A stretch of 36,752 nucleotides of DNA. Origin: BS150m-G50 sp964517435 (lineage in GTDB: Bacteria; CAIWAD01; BS150m-G50). Below, one piece after another: positions 7,990 to 18,116 of this stretch. Made by a program: the position numbers and the translations under genes. The DNA lies in assembly GCA_964517435.1 (NCBI GenBank), contig CAZFEC010000032.1, forward strand, positions 1 to 36,752, given 5' to 3'. Position 1 is the stretch's first letter, and every line of letters starts with the position of its first letter. Under the pieces are notes generated by a model, which worked only from the letters and a program-made list of their open reading frames with translations, did no database searches and was not told where the DNA came from.

Positions 7990-10148
7990 GCAGGCTGCCC
8001 GATTTCACCAAGCTCAACCTGGACTTACGGACACCGGTTTCCACACCGGCAATCCCTCCATCGATTTTCACGACCAACGAACAGATCGAGCTCAAATCCC
8101 GCTACCAGGCGAGCGACACCGGGCAGCTCACCCATCTCGATTTTACGGCCGGTGTGCCCCCCTTCCTGCGCGGCCCCTACGCGACGATGTACGTGATACG
8201 TCCCTGGACGATACGCCAGTATGCCGGCTTCTCCACGGCAACCGAAAGCAATGCCTTCTACCGCCGCAATCTGGCCGCCGGTCAGAAGGGGCTTTCCGTC
8301 GCCTTCGATCTGGCGACGCACCGCGGCTACGATTCCGATCATCCCCGTGTGCGCGGCGACGTCGGCAAAGCGGGGGTAGCGATCGACTCGGTGGAGGATA
8401 TGCAGGTTCTGTTCGACGGGATTCCCCTCGACGACATGTCGGTCTCGATGACGATGAACGGCGCGGTACTGCCGATCATGGCTTTTTACATCGTGGCGGC
8501 GGAGGAACAGGGCGTGCGGCCGGAGCAGCTTACCGGCACCATCCAGAACGATATCCTCAAGGAATACATGGTGCGGAACACCTACATCTACCCGCCTGTT
8601 CCCTCCCTGCGCATCATCGCGGACATCTTTGCCTGGACCGCCGCCCACATGCCCCGCTTCAACAACATCAGCATCTCCGGCTACCACATGCAGGAAGCGG
8701 GCGCCACCGCCGATCTGGAACTGGCCTACACGCTGGCCGACGGTCTGGAGTATGTACGCACCGGCCTCGCCGCCGGCATTCCGATCGACACCTTCGCGCC
8801 GCGCCTTTCCTTCTTCTGGGCGCAGGGGATGAACTATTTCATGGAGATCGCCAAAATGCGGGCGGCGCGGGTGATCTGGGCGCAGCTGATCAAGCGGTTC
8901 GATCCCCAGGACAGCAAATCGATGGCGCTGCGCACCCATTCGCAGACTTCCGGCTGGACCTTGACCGAGCAGGATCCCTACAATAACGTGATACGTACCT
9001 GCGTGGAGGCGATGGCGGCGGCGCTGGGACACACCCAGTCGCTGCATACCAATTCACTGGACGAAGCGATCGCCCTGCCGACCGACTTCTCCGCCCGCAT
9101 CGCCCGCAACACGCAGCTGCACCTGCAGGAGGAGACCGGCATCTGCCGGGTGGTCGATCCCTGGGGCGGCTCGTACTACCTGGAATCGCTTACCGGCGAG
9201 CTGCTGCGCAAGGGGTGGGAGCATATCGAGGAGATCGAAGCGCTGGGCGGCATGACCAAGGCACTGACGACCGGCCTGCCCCGCCGCCGCATCGAGGAAG
9301 CCGCCACCCGCCGCCAGGGCCGCATCGACTCCGGTGCCGAGACGATCATAGGCGTCAATCGCTTTCAGCTGGACGCGGAGGACCCGATCGACATTCTGGA
9401 GGTGGACAACAGCGCCGTGCTGCGCTCGCAGATCAAACGCCTGGCGGCGCTCCGCACGAAACGTGATACAAAGGTGGTGCAACGGACACTGGAGGCGTTG
9501 ACCGCCGCCGCGACCAGCGAGGATGGCAACCTGCTGGGATTGGCGGTGGAGGCCGCCCGCGCCCGTGCGACGCTGGGTGAGATATCCGAAGCGCTGGAAC
9601 AGGTCTACGGGCGTTATCAAGCTACGGCGAGTACGGTGAGTGGTGTTTACCGTCAGGCGTACGGAAAGGAAGAGGAAGTGACAGAGATCAGGAATCTGGC
9701 CGAGGAGTTCGAGACCCGCGAGGGCCGGCGGCCCCGCATCCTCGTCGCCAAACTGGGTCAGGACGGCCACGATCGCGGCTCCAAGGTGATCGCCACCGCT
9801 TTCGCCGACCTCGGCTTCGACGTCGACATCGGTCCGCTGTTCCAGACTCCCGCCGAGACAGCCAAACAGGCCGTGGAGAACGATGTACATGTGATCGGTA
9901 TGAGTTCGCTGGCCGGCGGACACAAAACGCTGCTGCCGGAACTGGTGGAGGAACTGCGGCGGCTGAAGCGGGAGGATATCATGGTCGTGGTCGGCGGCGT
10001 GATTCCGCCCCAGGATTACGAGGAGCTGCGAACCGCCGGCGCGGCGGCTGTCTTCGGCCCCGGTACCGTGATTACGGCGGCGGCACGTCAAGTGCTGGAG
10101 ACGCTTATGCAGCGCTTCGGCTACAACGAACGGGGAAACGATGTCTGA
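7986..10148 (+). CDS. mutB: Methylmalonyl-CoA mutase large (catalytic) subunit
   Basis: 720 aa. It interconverts succinyl-CoA and (R)-methylmalonyl-CoA with adenosylcobalamin. The N-terminal substrate barrel (about residues 30-560) includes RPWTIRQYAGFSTA and SISGYHMQEAGA, typical of the mutase family. The C-terminal B12 domain (about 575-715) has DGHDRG at 593-598, where H595 is the lower cobalt ligand, followed by a conserved SSLAGGH. It starts inside the mutA stop (ATGA) and its end overlaps meaB by 8 bases, so translation is probably coupled. No epimerase or carboxylase gene is in the window; these must be elsewhere for a full propionate route. Three GTGATAC words lie inside, two of them coding Val-Ile with ATA. 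Confidence 0.98.
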   Translation: MSRLPDFTKLNLDLRTPVSTPAIPPSIFTTNEQIELKSRYQASDTGQLTHLDFTAGVPPFLRGPYATMYVIRPWTIRQYAGFSTATESNAFYRRNLAAGQKGLSVAFDLATHRGYDSDHPRVRGDVGKAGVAIDSVEDMQVLFDGIPLDDMSVSMTMNGAVLPIMAFYIVAAEEQGVRPEQLTGTIQNDILKEYMVRNTYIYPPVPSLRIIADIFAWTAAHMPRFNNISISGYHMQEAGATADLELAYTLADGLEYVRTGLAAGIPIDTFAPRLSFFWAQGMNYFMEIAKMRAARVIWAQLIKRFDPQDSKSMALRTHSQTSGWTLTEQDPYNNVIRTCVEAMAAALGHTQSLHTNSLDEAIALPTDFSARIARNTQLHLQEETGICRVVDPWGGSYYLESLTGELLRKGWEHIEEIEALGGMTKALTTGLPRRRIEEAATRRQGRIDSGAETIIGVNRFQLDAEDPIDILEVDNSAVLRSQIKRLAALRTKRDTKVVQRTLEALTAAATSEDGNLLGLAVEAARARATLGEISEALEQVYGRYQATASTVSGVYRQAYGKEEEVTEIRNLAEEFETREGRRPRILVAKLGQDGHDRGSKVIATAFADLGFDVDIGPLFQTPAETAKQAVENDVHVIGMSSLAGGHKTLLPELVEELRRLKREDIMVVVGGVIPPQDYEELRTAGAAAVFGPGTVITAAARQVLETLMQRFGYNERGNDV

Positions 10149-11274
10149 CCGGCATAAACCGGAATGGGTGCCGCCCGAGGGGGGCGAGGAATTCAGCTCC
10201 CGGGTAAGATCGGGAGTAAAACCGGGGGAGCAACCGGAACCAGCTGGCGAGCGCACCGCGAACACATTGAGCCTGGAAGACTATGCCGAGGGCGTCCTGC
10301 AGTGTGACCGCAACCGACTCGCGCGCGCCATCACCCTGATCGAGAGCAGCCATCCCCGCCATGCCGATCTGGCCCAGGCGGTGCTGCAGGCGATCCTGCC
10401 CCGCAGCGGCGGATCAATCCGGATCGGAATCACCGGCGTGCCGGGCGCTGGCAAGAGCAGTTTCATCGAAGCCTGGGGCGGTTGGCTGCTGCGCCAGGGT
10501 CACCGCCTGGCCGTGCTGACGATCGATCCCAGCAGCAGCCGCTCTGGGGGCAGTATCCTCGGCGACAAAACCCGCATGGAGCAGCTGGCCCGCCATCCCG
10601 ACTGCTTTATCCGCCCCACCCCCTCCGGGGGCGCCCTCGGCGGCGTCGCCGGCCACACCCGTGAAACGATATTGCTCTGCGAGGCGGCCGGATTCGATGT
10701 AGTACTGGTGGAGACCGTCGGCGTCGGCCAGAGTGAGATCACCGTCCGGTCGCTGGTGGACTTCTTCCTGGTGATGACGCTCACCGGAGCCGGCGACGAA
10801 CTGCAGGGTTTCAAGAAGGGAGTGATGGAGCTGGCCGATGCCGTGCTGGTGCACAAAGCGGACGGGGACAACCTGGCGGCGGCCCGGACGGTGCGCAACG
10901 ACCTGGAACGGGTGCGCCACTACTTCCAGCCTGTGACGCCCGGCTGGCAGGTACCGGTACTGACCGCTTCCGCCCATACCGGTACGGGGATCGAAGAACT
11001 CTGGCAGGTCGTGGAGCGATTTCGTGAGACAACCACCGCCAGCGGCGTCTTCGCGGAACGGCGGCGCGACCAGCAGCGGGAATGGCTGCACAGCCTGGTG
11101 CAGGCTTATCTACTGACCGACTTCCGGCAGCAGGTGGGAATGCAATCCACTCTTCAGGAGCTGGAGGAGCAGGTGGCGGCGGGTACGCTGCCGGCCACCA
11201 CCGCGGCGCGCCGACTGATCGCCGCTTTCCGCGCGGATTCAACCGACACGGCGTCTTCCACGGAGGAGAGCTGA
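10141..11274 (+). CDS. meaB: Methylmalonyl-CoA mutase-associated GTPase MeaB (ArgK family)
   Basis: 377 aa. This G3E-family P-loop GTPase loads cobalamin into the mutase and protects it from inactivation (family knowledge). The Walker A motif GVPGAGKS is at 99-106. Further intact elements are TIDPSSSRSGGSILGDKTRM, the switch segment VETVGVGQSE and HKADGDN, which corresponds to the NKxD-type guanine motif with His in the first position. The first 40 or so residues are a hydrophilic extension rich in Pro, Glu and Gly that is longer than usual. The gene sits directly behind mutB with an 8-base overlap and shares a single base (TGATG) with the next gene. Confidence 0.95.
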   Translation: MSDRHKPEWVPPEGGEEFSSRVRSGVKPGEQPEPAGERTANTLSLEDYAEGVLQCDRNRLARAITLIESSHPRHADLAQAVLQAILPRSGGSIRIGITGVPGAGKSSFIEAWGGWLLRQGHRLAVLTIDPSSSRSGGSILGDKTRMEQLARHPDCFIRPTPSGGALGGVAGHTRETILLCEAAGFDVVLVETVGVGQSEITVRSLVDFFLVMTLTGAGDELQGFKKGVMELADAVLVHKADGDNLAAARTVRNDLERVRHYFQPVTPGWQVPVLTASAHTGTGIEELWQVVERFRETTTASGVFAERRRDQQREWLHSLVQAYLLTDFRQQVGMQSTLQELEEQVAAGTLPATTAARRLIAAFRADSTDTASSTEES

Positions 11275-12422
11275 TGGCTCCGCGGATTGAATCACGTTTA
11301 CCCCAGGTGGAAACCTCCATTTTCGCCGTCATGACCGCGCTGGCGGAGAAGCATGGCGCGCTCAACCTTTCCCAGGGCTTTCCTGATTTCCAGCCGCCGT
11401 CGGAGCTTGTGGAACTGGTCCACCGGCAACTGCGGGCGGGAAGGAATCAGTACGCGCCGATGCCGGGGGTACCGGAGCTGCGACAGGCGATCGCACGCAA
11501 GACCGCGGCAGCCGTCGACTACACACCCGACTGGGAATCCGAGATCACGATCAGCTCCGGGGCCACCGAAGCGCTCTTCTCCGGCATCACCGCGCTGGTG
11601 CACCCGGGCGATGAGGTCATTCTCTTCGATCCCGCCTATGATTCCTACCTTCCGGCGGTCACACTCTGTGGCGGACATCCGCGCCGGTTGCCGCTGGCGC
11701 CCCCCGACTGGCGCATCGACTGGGATCGCGTCGCCGACACGCTCACACCGGCGACCCGCCTGATCGTCATCAACACACCGCACAACCCCACCGGCAGCGC
11801 GATCACCGCCGCCGACTGGGCAGAGCTGGCCGTGCTGCTGCGTGATACAGATACGCTCGTCATGTCGGATGAGGTCTACGAGCACATAATCTACGACGGC
11901 CGGAAGCACGAGAGTGTACTGTCACACCCGGAGCTCCGGCGACGCGCCCTGGCGATTTCCTCCTTCGGGAAAACGTATCACGCCACCGGCTGGAAGGTGG
12001 GTTACTGCATCGGCCCGGCGGAGCTGATGCGTGAGTTCCGGCGCGTACACCAATTCGTCACCTATTGCGTCAACACGCCGGTACAGCATGCCCTGGCACT
12101 GTTCCTGCAGCAGAGCGAACATTATGAGCTGCTGCCGGCTTTCTACCAGCAGAAACGTGATCTCTTCTGCCACCTGTTGCGTGAGTCACGTTTTCAACTG
12201 ACGCCAGCCGCCGGCACCTATTTCCAGCTGCTGGACTACAGCGGGATCACCGGCGAACCCGATGCCGAGTACGCACGCCGGCTCACGCGGGAGGCGGGCA
12301 TAGCTTCAATACCGGTTTCCCCTTTCTACGCGGATGGAACCGACCACAAACTGCTGCGATTCTGTTTCGCCAAGGAGGACGAAACACTCAAGAGGGGAGC
12401 GGAGATACTGTGCGGGATTTAA
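11274..12422 (+). CDS. PLP aminotransferase, methionine/glutamine transaminase K type (YbdL-like)
   Basis: 382 aa, fold type I class I/II aminotransferase. The ATG at 11274 overlaps the meaB stop (TGATG) and has a GGAGGAGAG site; a longer frame upstream is only meaB read in another frame. Signature elements are LSQGFPDFQPP near the N-terminus, NTPHNPTG (N171), SDEVYEH (D199) and the PLP lysine K233 in SSFGKTYHATGWK. These fit the YbdL/kynurenine-oxoglutarate transaminase group, which moves amino groups from Met or Gln to 2-oxo acids. The next gene encodes an omega-amidase, the known partner for removing the 2-oxoglutaramate or 2-oxosuccinamate formed. The exact substrate is not decided by sequence. 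Confidence 0.92.
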   Translation: MAPRIESRLPQVETSIFAVMTALAEKHGALNLSQGFPDFQPPSELVELVHRQLRAGRNQYAPMPGVPELRQAIARKTAAAVDYTPDWESEITISSGATEALFSGITALVHPGDEVILFDPAYDSYLPAVTLCGGHPRRLPLAPPDWRIDWDRVADTLTPATRLIVINTPHNPTGSAITAADWAELAVLLRDTDTLVMSDEVYEHIIYDGRKHESVLSHPELRRRALAISSFGKTYHATGWKVGYCIGPAELMREFRRVHQFVTYCVNTPVQHALALFLQQSEHYELLPAFYQQKRDLFCHLLRESRFQLTPAAGTYFQLLDYSGITGEPDAEYARRLTREAGIASIPVSPFYADGTDHKLLRFCFAKEDETLKRGAEILCGI

Positions 12423-13195
12423 GCATCACCCTGGTGCAGAGTGACCTGCGCTGGCAGGACCCGGAAGCCAATCGCCAACGGCTGGGGGCGGCGCTGGAAA
12501 CCGAACTTGACACCTCCGGCGGCAGCGACCTGGTCATCCTGCCGGAGATGTTTACCACCGGTTTCTGCATGGAAGCGGCCGCCAACGCGGAGACAATGAC
12601 CGGTCCGACGCTCGCCTGGATGCGTGATACAGCGGCGGCTACCGGCGCAGTTATCACCGGCAGTCTGATTATCGAGGAGCAGGGGCGCTATTTCAACCGC
12701 CTGATCTGGATGCCGCCCGCGGGCGAGCCGGACTGGTATGACAAGCGGCACCTCTTCAGGATGGTTCAGGAGGATCACCACTACAGTCCCGGCGACAGAC
12801 TGTTGACGGTCCAGCTGAAAGGGTGGCGCGTGCGTCCGCTGATCTGTTACGATCTGCGGTTCCCGGTCTGGAGCCGCAATCGCAAAGACTACGATCTGCT
12901 GTTTTATGTCGCAAACTGGCCGACCCCCAGGCGGGAGGTCTGGCGTTTACTGCTGCCGGCGCGGGCAGCGGAAAACCTGGCCTGGGTGGCGGCGGTAAAC
13001 CGGGTCGGGCGTGACGCCAATGGTTTCGAGTACAGCGGGGATTCCTGCGTCATCGATCCGCAGGGTAAGGTGATGTTCTCAAAAACGGATGCAGAATTCA
13101 CCAGGACCTTCACCCTCAGTCGCGAGCTGCTGGAGAGGAGTCGGGAGCGTTTTCCGGCTCATCTGGATGCGGATGATTTCAGGTTGGAACTCTAG
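12410..13195 (+). CDS. Omega-amidase, nitrilase superfamily (YafV/Nit2-like)
   Basis: 261 aa from a GTG start at 12410 with a GGGGAGCGGAG ribosome binding site; it overlaps the transaminase by 13 bases. The catalytic Glu-Lys-Cys triad of the nitrilase fold is present: E46 in LPEMFTTGF, K112 in YDKRHLF and C146 in LICYDLRFPVW. The motifs match the YafV/Nit2 branch, which hydrolyses 2-oxoglutaramate and 2-oxosuccinamate to the dicarboxylic 2-oxo acid plus ammonia. With the preceding transaminase it would complete a transaminase/omega-amidase (glutaminase II) route feeding 2-oxoglutarate. It is the last gene of the mut operon. The substrate is inferred from family and neighbour. Confidence 0.92.
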   Translation: MRDLSITLVQSDLRWQDPEANRQRLGAALETELDTSGGSDLVILPEMFTTGFCMEAAANAETMTGPTLAWMRDTAAATGAVITGSLIIEEQGRYFNRLIWMPPAGEPDWYDKRHLFRMVQEDHHYSPGDRLLTVQLKGWRVRPLICYDLRFPVWSRNRKDYDLLFYVANWPTPRREVWRLLLPARAAENLAWVAAVNRVGRDANGFEYSGDSCVIDPQGKVMFSKTDAEFTRTFTLSRELLERSRERFPAHLDADDFRLEL

Positions 13196-13205
13196 CGTGG
13201 GAATA

Positions 13206-13241
13206 CCCAGTACTGGGCGCAGGTTCTCCGGCTCAGCCGGA
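13206..13241. terminator. Palindromes between the convergent amidase and rmuC genes
   Basis: The 59-base convergent gap holds the perfect palindrome CCCAGTACTGGG (13206-13217) and the hairpin TCCGGC-TCA-GCCGGA (13227-13241). Neither has a T-tract, so a terminator role is tentative. The second hairpin resembles the one at 5092-5105, also in a convergent gap. Confidence 0.35.
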
Positions 13242-13254
13242 CAGAAGAGGAATA

Positions 13255-14595
13255 CTATCCCTCTTCACCATCCTCCAACAGCCCGGTTTCCTCGCTCGGC
13301 AGCTCTTCCACCTCTTTCAGGTTACGCTGGATAGCGCGGGTGCGCACCGAGACCTTCTCGATGTGATTGGAGGCTTCCGTCAGCTTCTTCTGCACCTTGC
13401 CCAGCACCTCGCCGAATTTGCCGAACTCGGTTTTTACTTTTCCGAGCACTTCCCAGACCTCGCTGGAACGCTTTTGGATAGCCAGGGTGCGAAATCCCAT
13501 CTGGAGACTGTTAAGCAGTGCGGCAAAGGTGGTGGGACCGGCGATCAGGCAGCGGTACTGCTGTTGCAGCTCCTGTACCAGACCGGGTTGGCGAATCAGT
13601 TCGGCGTAGAGCCCTTCGGTGGGAAGAAAGAGGATTCCGAAATCGGTAGTGTGCGGTGGCGCGACATACTTGCTGCTGATGTCACCGGCCGACTTGCGTA
13701 CGGCATTGGCCAATTGCGTGGCGGCAGCCTTGACGCTTTCCCGGTCGCCATGTTCCTGAGCCTCCTCCAGCCGCTGGTAGTCGGCGAGGGGAAATTTTGA
13801 ATCGACCGGCAGCCAGACAGGCTTTTCGCCGCTACCCGGCATCTTGATGGCGAACTCGACATTTTCGCTCTTATCTGGATTCACCCGCACATTCTGATCA
13901 TACTGATCGGGTGCCAGTACCTGCTGCAGCAGGGCTTCCAGACGGATCTCCCCCCAACCGCCCCTGCTCTTGACATTGGTTAGCACCCGCTGCAGGTTGC
14001 CGACATCGGTGGCCAGATTCTGCATCTCGCCCAGCCCTTTGTGCACCTGCTCCAGCCTCTCCGAAACCAGCTTGAAAGATTCCCCCAGCCGTTTCTCCAA
14101 CGTACCCTGCAGCTGTTCATCAACTGTCTGCCGCATCCGTTCCAGTTGCTGCGCGTTGTCCTGTTGCAAGTTGCGCAGCTGCTGTTCGACAGCTCCCCGC
14201 AGCTCGGCCAGCTTCTTCTCATTGGCTTCGGTCAGCCCGCCCAGTTTCTGCTCGTTGCTGCTGGTCAGTTCCTGCAGGCGGCGCGCGAAAATCTCCAGCT
14301 GGTCTTTCTGCAGGGCAGCAATGTCACTCATCCGCTTCTGCAGGGAGTCACCGAATTCATGCAACGCCGTGCCGGACTCCTGGCGCCCGCGACTGGCTTC
14401 CTCAGCAGCCTGGCTGCGCACCAGCGCCAGTTCCTCCTTCTGCTCGCGTACAATGCGCTCCTGCCCCTCCCGCAAGTGTTCCAATTGTGGTGCCTGTGCA
14501 CCTTCGCCGCCCTGACGGAGCCAGAGCAGGTACAGCAACACCAGCACTATTGCCAGCAGCAGAATGAGGATCGCGAACATGATGGTCGAGGTCAT
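13255..14595 (-). CDS. rmuC: DNA recombination protein RmuC homologue
   Basis: 446 aa. It begins with one membrane segment (residues 4-25, mostly I and L), followed by a long Q-, E- and L-rich coiled coil (about 35-205). The conserved RmuC domain (about 205-425) contains WGEIRLEALLQQVL and VDSKFPLADYQRL. RmuC proteins limit inversions and rearrangements at short repeats, and a PD-(D/E)XK-like nuclease fold has been proposed for the family. The predicted topology places the domain in the cytoplasm. It is the last gene of the gltX-glnS-rmuC run, 45 bases after glnS. A GTGATAC word sits in that gap, 20 bases upstream of the rmuC start. Confidence 0.93.
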   Translation of the reverse strand: MTSTIMFAILILLLAIVLVLLYLLWLRQGGEGAQAPQLEHLREGQERIVREQKEELALVRSQAAEEASRGRQESGTALHEFGDSLQKRMSDIAALQKDQLEIFARRLQELTSSNEQKLGGLTEANEKKLAELRGAVEQQLRNLQQDNAQQLERMRQTVDEQLQGTLEKRLGESFKLVSERLEQVHKGLGEMQNLATDVGNLQRVLTNVKSRGGWGEIRLEALLQQVLAPDQYDQNVRVNPDKSENVEFAIKMPGSGEKPVWLPVDSKFPLADYQRLEEAQEHGDRESVKAAATQLANAVRKSAGDISSKYVAPPHTTDFGILFLPTEGLYAELIRQPGLVQELQQQYRCLIAGPTTFAALLNSLQMGFRTLAIQKRSSEVWEVLGKVKTEFGKFGEVLGKVQKKLTEASNHIEKVSVRTRAIQRNLKEVEELPSEETGLLEDGEEG

Positions 14596-14640
14596 GTCAA
14601 CTCCGTCGATGGAGTGTGATACAAGCGCCGAGAAGCTGAG

Positions 14641-16338
<1,698 letters not shown>

Positions 16339-16423
16339 GATATCCTCAAGGTAATGGTTCATGATTGCGCAGGAAATGTGACACGTGGCTATCGACCCGT
16401 CACCAGCCGCCCGTCAACCGTGG

Positions 16424-17938
16424 TCAACGGGAACCGTATTGGCTCTGATAGTCTTTTTCCAGCGCTTTCAGCTTCTTACCCTTCAGTTCATATCCCTCGC
16501 CGTCCAGCGCTTCCAGGGCGTACTGCAGGCGCCGCCGCACCAGGTCCAGCCCCAGCAGGTGCATGCTGTCGAACAGCGGCAGTGAGACCGGACGGCCGCA
16601 GATCGCCACGAAGAAGAGGGGGAGCAGTTGCTTAAGCTTCAGTTCCTCCAGCTCGCTCATGCGGTTGAACAACTCCTTCAGGGTCTCAACATCCCACTGC
16701 CTTAGCGCGCTGAGCTCCCAGAGCGCCTTCTGCAGCAGTTCCACCGCCCGCTGCGGCTCCAGCTGCTTCGGGACCAGCGAGAGGGGATCGTACTCCAACC
16801 GGTCGGCGAAAAGAAAGGCGGACAGCGGCAGCAGATCGGAGAGCGCTTCCAACCGCTTCTGCGCCAGCGGGATGATCCGCAGCCAGGTGGCGTCGTTGAG
16901 CTTCCACTCCCGCAGCTGCACCAGGATCTGTTCCGGTGTCAACTGCTCGCGCAGATAGCGGCCGTTCAGCCACTTCAGCTTGGTCTGATCGAACACCGGA
17001 CCGCCCATGCTGATACGGTCCACTTCGAAGGAGGCCGCCATCTCCTCCAGCGTGAACATCTCTTCGCCTGAAGGCAGCGTGTACGCCATCAGGCCGAGGT
17101 AGTTGCGCAGCGCCTGCGGCAGGATGCCGCTGTCGCGGTAGTAGAAGATGCTGGTAGGGTTCTTACGCTTGGACAGCTTCGACTTGTCCGGGTTGCGCAG
17201 GAGCGGCATGTGTACGAATTCCGGCGGTTCCCAACCGAAAGCCTCGTAAAGGTAGAAGTGCTTCGGCAGGCTGCTGATCCACTCTTCGCCGCGTATCACA
17301 TGCGTGACGCCCATCAGGTGGTCATCGACGACATTGGCCAGATGGTAGGTGGGGAAGCCGTCGGTTTTCTGCAGCACCTGGTGATCGACCGTCTGCCAGT
17401 CGATCGTGACTTCACCGCGCAGCCGCTCCGGCATGACGCAGCTCCCTTCCGCGGGGATTTTCAAACGTATCACGTACGGCTTGCCCGCGTCGATACGGGC
17501 CTGGGCTTCCTCCCGGGACAGCTGCAGACAGTGTCCGTCATAACGGGGATCCTGCTTGGCGGCCATCTGTTCGCGGCGCAGCTCCTGCAGCCGCTCCGGC
17601 GTACAGAAGCAGGGATAGGCGTGACCCGTTTCCACCAGCTGCTGGACATGCTCGCGGTAGATCTCGGTCCGCTCGCTCTGACGGTAGGGACCGTGAGGAC
17701 CGCCGACATCCGGGCCCTCGTCCCAGGGGATGCCGACCCAGCGCAGTGCGTCGAAGATCGCCTGTTCGGAAGCGGACGTGGAACGGGTCTGGTCGGTATC
17801 CTCGATGCGGAGGATGAAACGGCCGCCGTGCCGCCTGGCGAAGGCGTAGTTGAACAGCGCCGTGTAGGCGGTGCCGATGTGGGGGTCCCCGGTCGGCGAA
17901 GGGGCGATGCGGGTACAGACCGGTTTGCTTTCAGTCAT
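16424..17938 (-). CDS. gltX: Glutamyl-tRNA synthetase
   Basis: 504 aa, class I. The N-terminal APSPTGDPHIGTAY carries the HIGH motif (HIGT, 20-23), RIEDTDQTR is conserved, and KLSKRKN (254-260) is the KMSKS loop. C110, C112 and C137 are candidates for the zinc site seen in some GluRS; the usual fourth ligand is not obvious. The helical anticodon-binding domain fills the last 160 residues. The start has AGGT 7 bases upstream. Together with glnS it provides the two separate Glu and Gln charging enzymes. A structured 178-base gap precedes it. Two GTGATAC words in the gene code Val-Ile-Arg with ATA codons. Confidence 0.97.
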   Translation of the reverse strand: MTESKPVCTRIAPSPTGDPHIGTAYTALFNYAFARRHGGRFILRIEDTDQTRSTSASEQAIFDALRWVGIPWDEGPDVGGPHGPYRQSERTEIYREHVQQLVETGHAYPCFCTPERLQELRREQMAAKQDPRYDGHCLQLSREEAQARIDAGKPYVIRLKIPAEGSCVMPERLRGEVTIDWQTVDHQVLQKTDGFPTYHLANVVDDHLMGVTHVIRGEEWISSLPKHFYLYEAFGWEPPEFVHMPLLRNPDKSKLSKRKNPTSIFYYRDSGILPQALRNYLGLMAYTLPSGEEMFTLEEMAASFEVDRISMGGPVFDQTKLKWLNGRYLREQLTPEQILVQLREWKLNDATWLRIIPLAQKRLEALSDLLPLSAFLFADRLEYDPLSLVPKQLEPQRAVELLQKALWELSALRQWDVETLKELFNRMSELEELKLKQLLPLFFVAICGRPVSLPLFDSMHLLGLDLVRRRLQYALEALDGEGYELKGKKLKALEKDYQSQYGSR

Positions 17939-17965
17939 GCTGCTACCTGAGCGGTTTTGTGATAC

Positions 17966-18116
17966 ATAATACAGCGTCCTCGCTGTCCAGGTCCGGTTCG
18001 CCCGGCCGTCGCAGCGAGGTCCTTACAAGAAAGGATAAATGTAGTTTATCCGGAAGTGGGAGCCAAGTTTTCCGTGGCGGTGGAAACCGGATTCCGGTCC
18101 GCGGGAAGCGAGGTCG
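17966..18116. repeat. Structured intergenic element between two inverted GTGATAC words
   Basis: The gap between the flavodoxin gene and gltX is unusually rich in inverted repeats: CAGCG-TCCT-CGCTG (17972-17985), GGATAAA-TGTAG-TTTATCC (18033-18051), TTTCC/GGAAA (18069-18086) and ACCGG-ATT-CCGGT (18086-18098). AGCGAGGTC occurs twice (about 18013 and 18107). GTGATAC (17959-17965) and GTATCAC (18121-18127) flank it head to head. It may be a dispersed palindromic repeat or a 5' leader of gltX; I do not recognise a riboswitch. Confidence 0.4.

Noticed and set aside
17939..18116. T-box riboswitch for gltX
   Set aside because: I see no T-box core sequence or terminator/antiterminator pair; only small hairpins.
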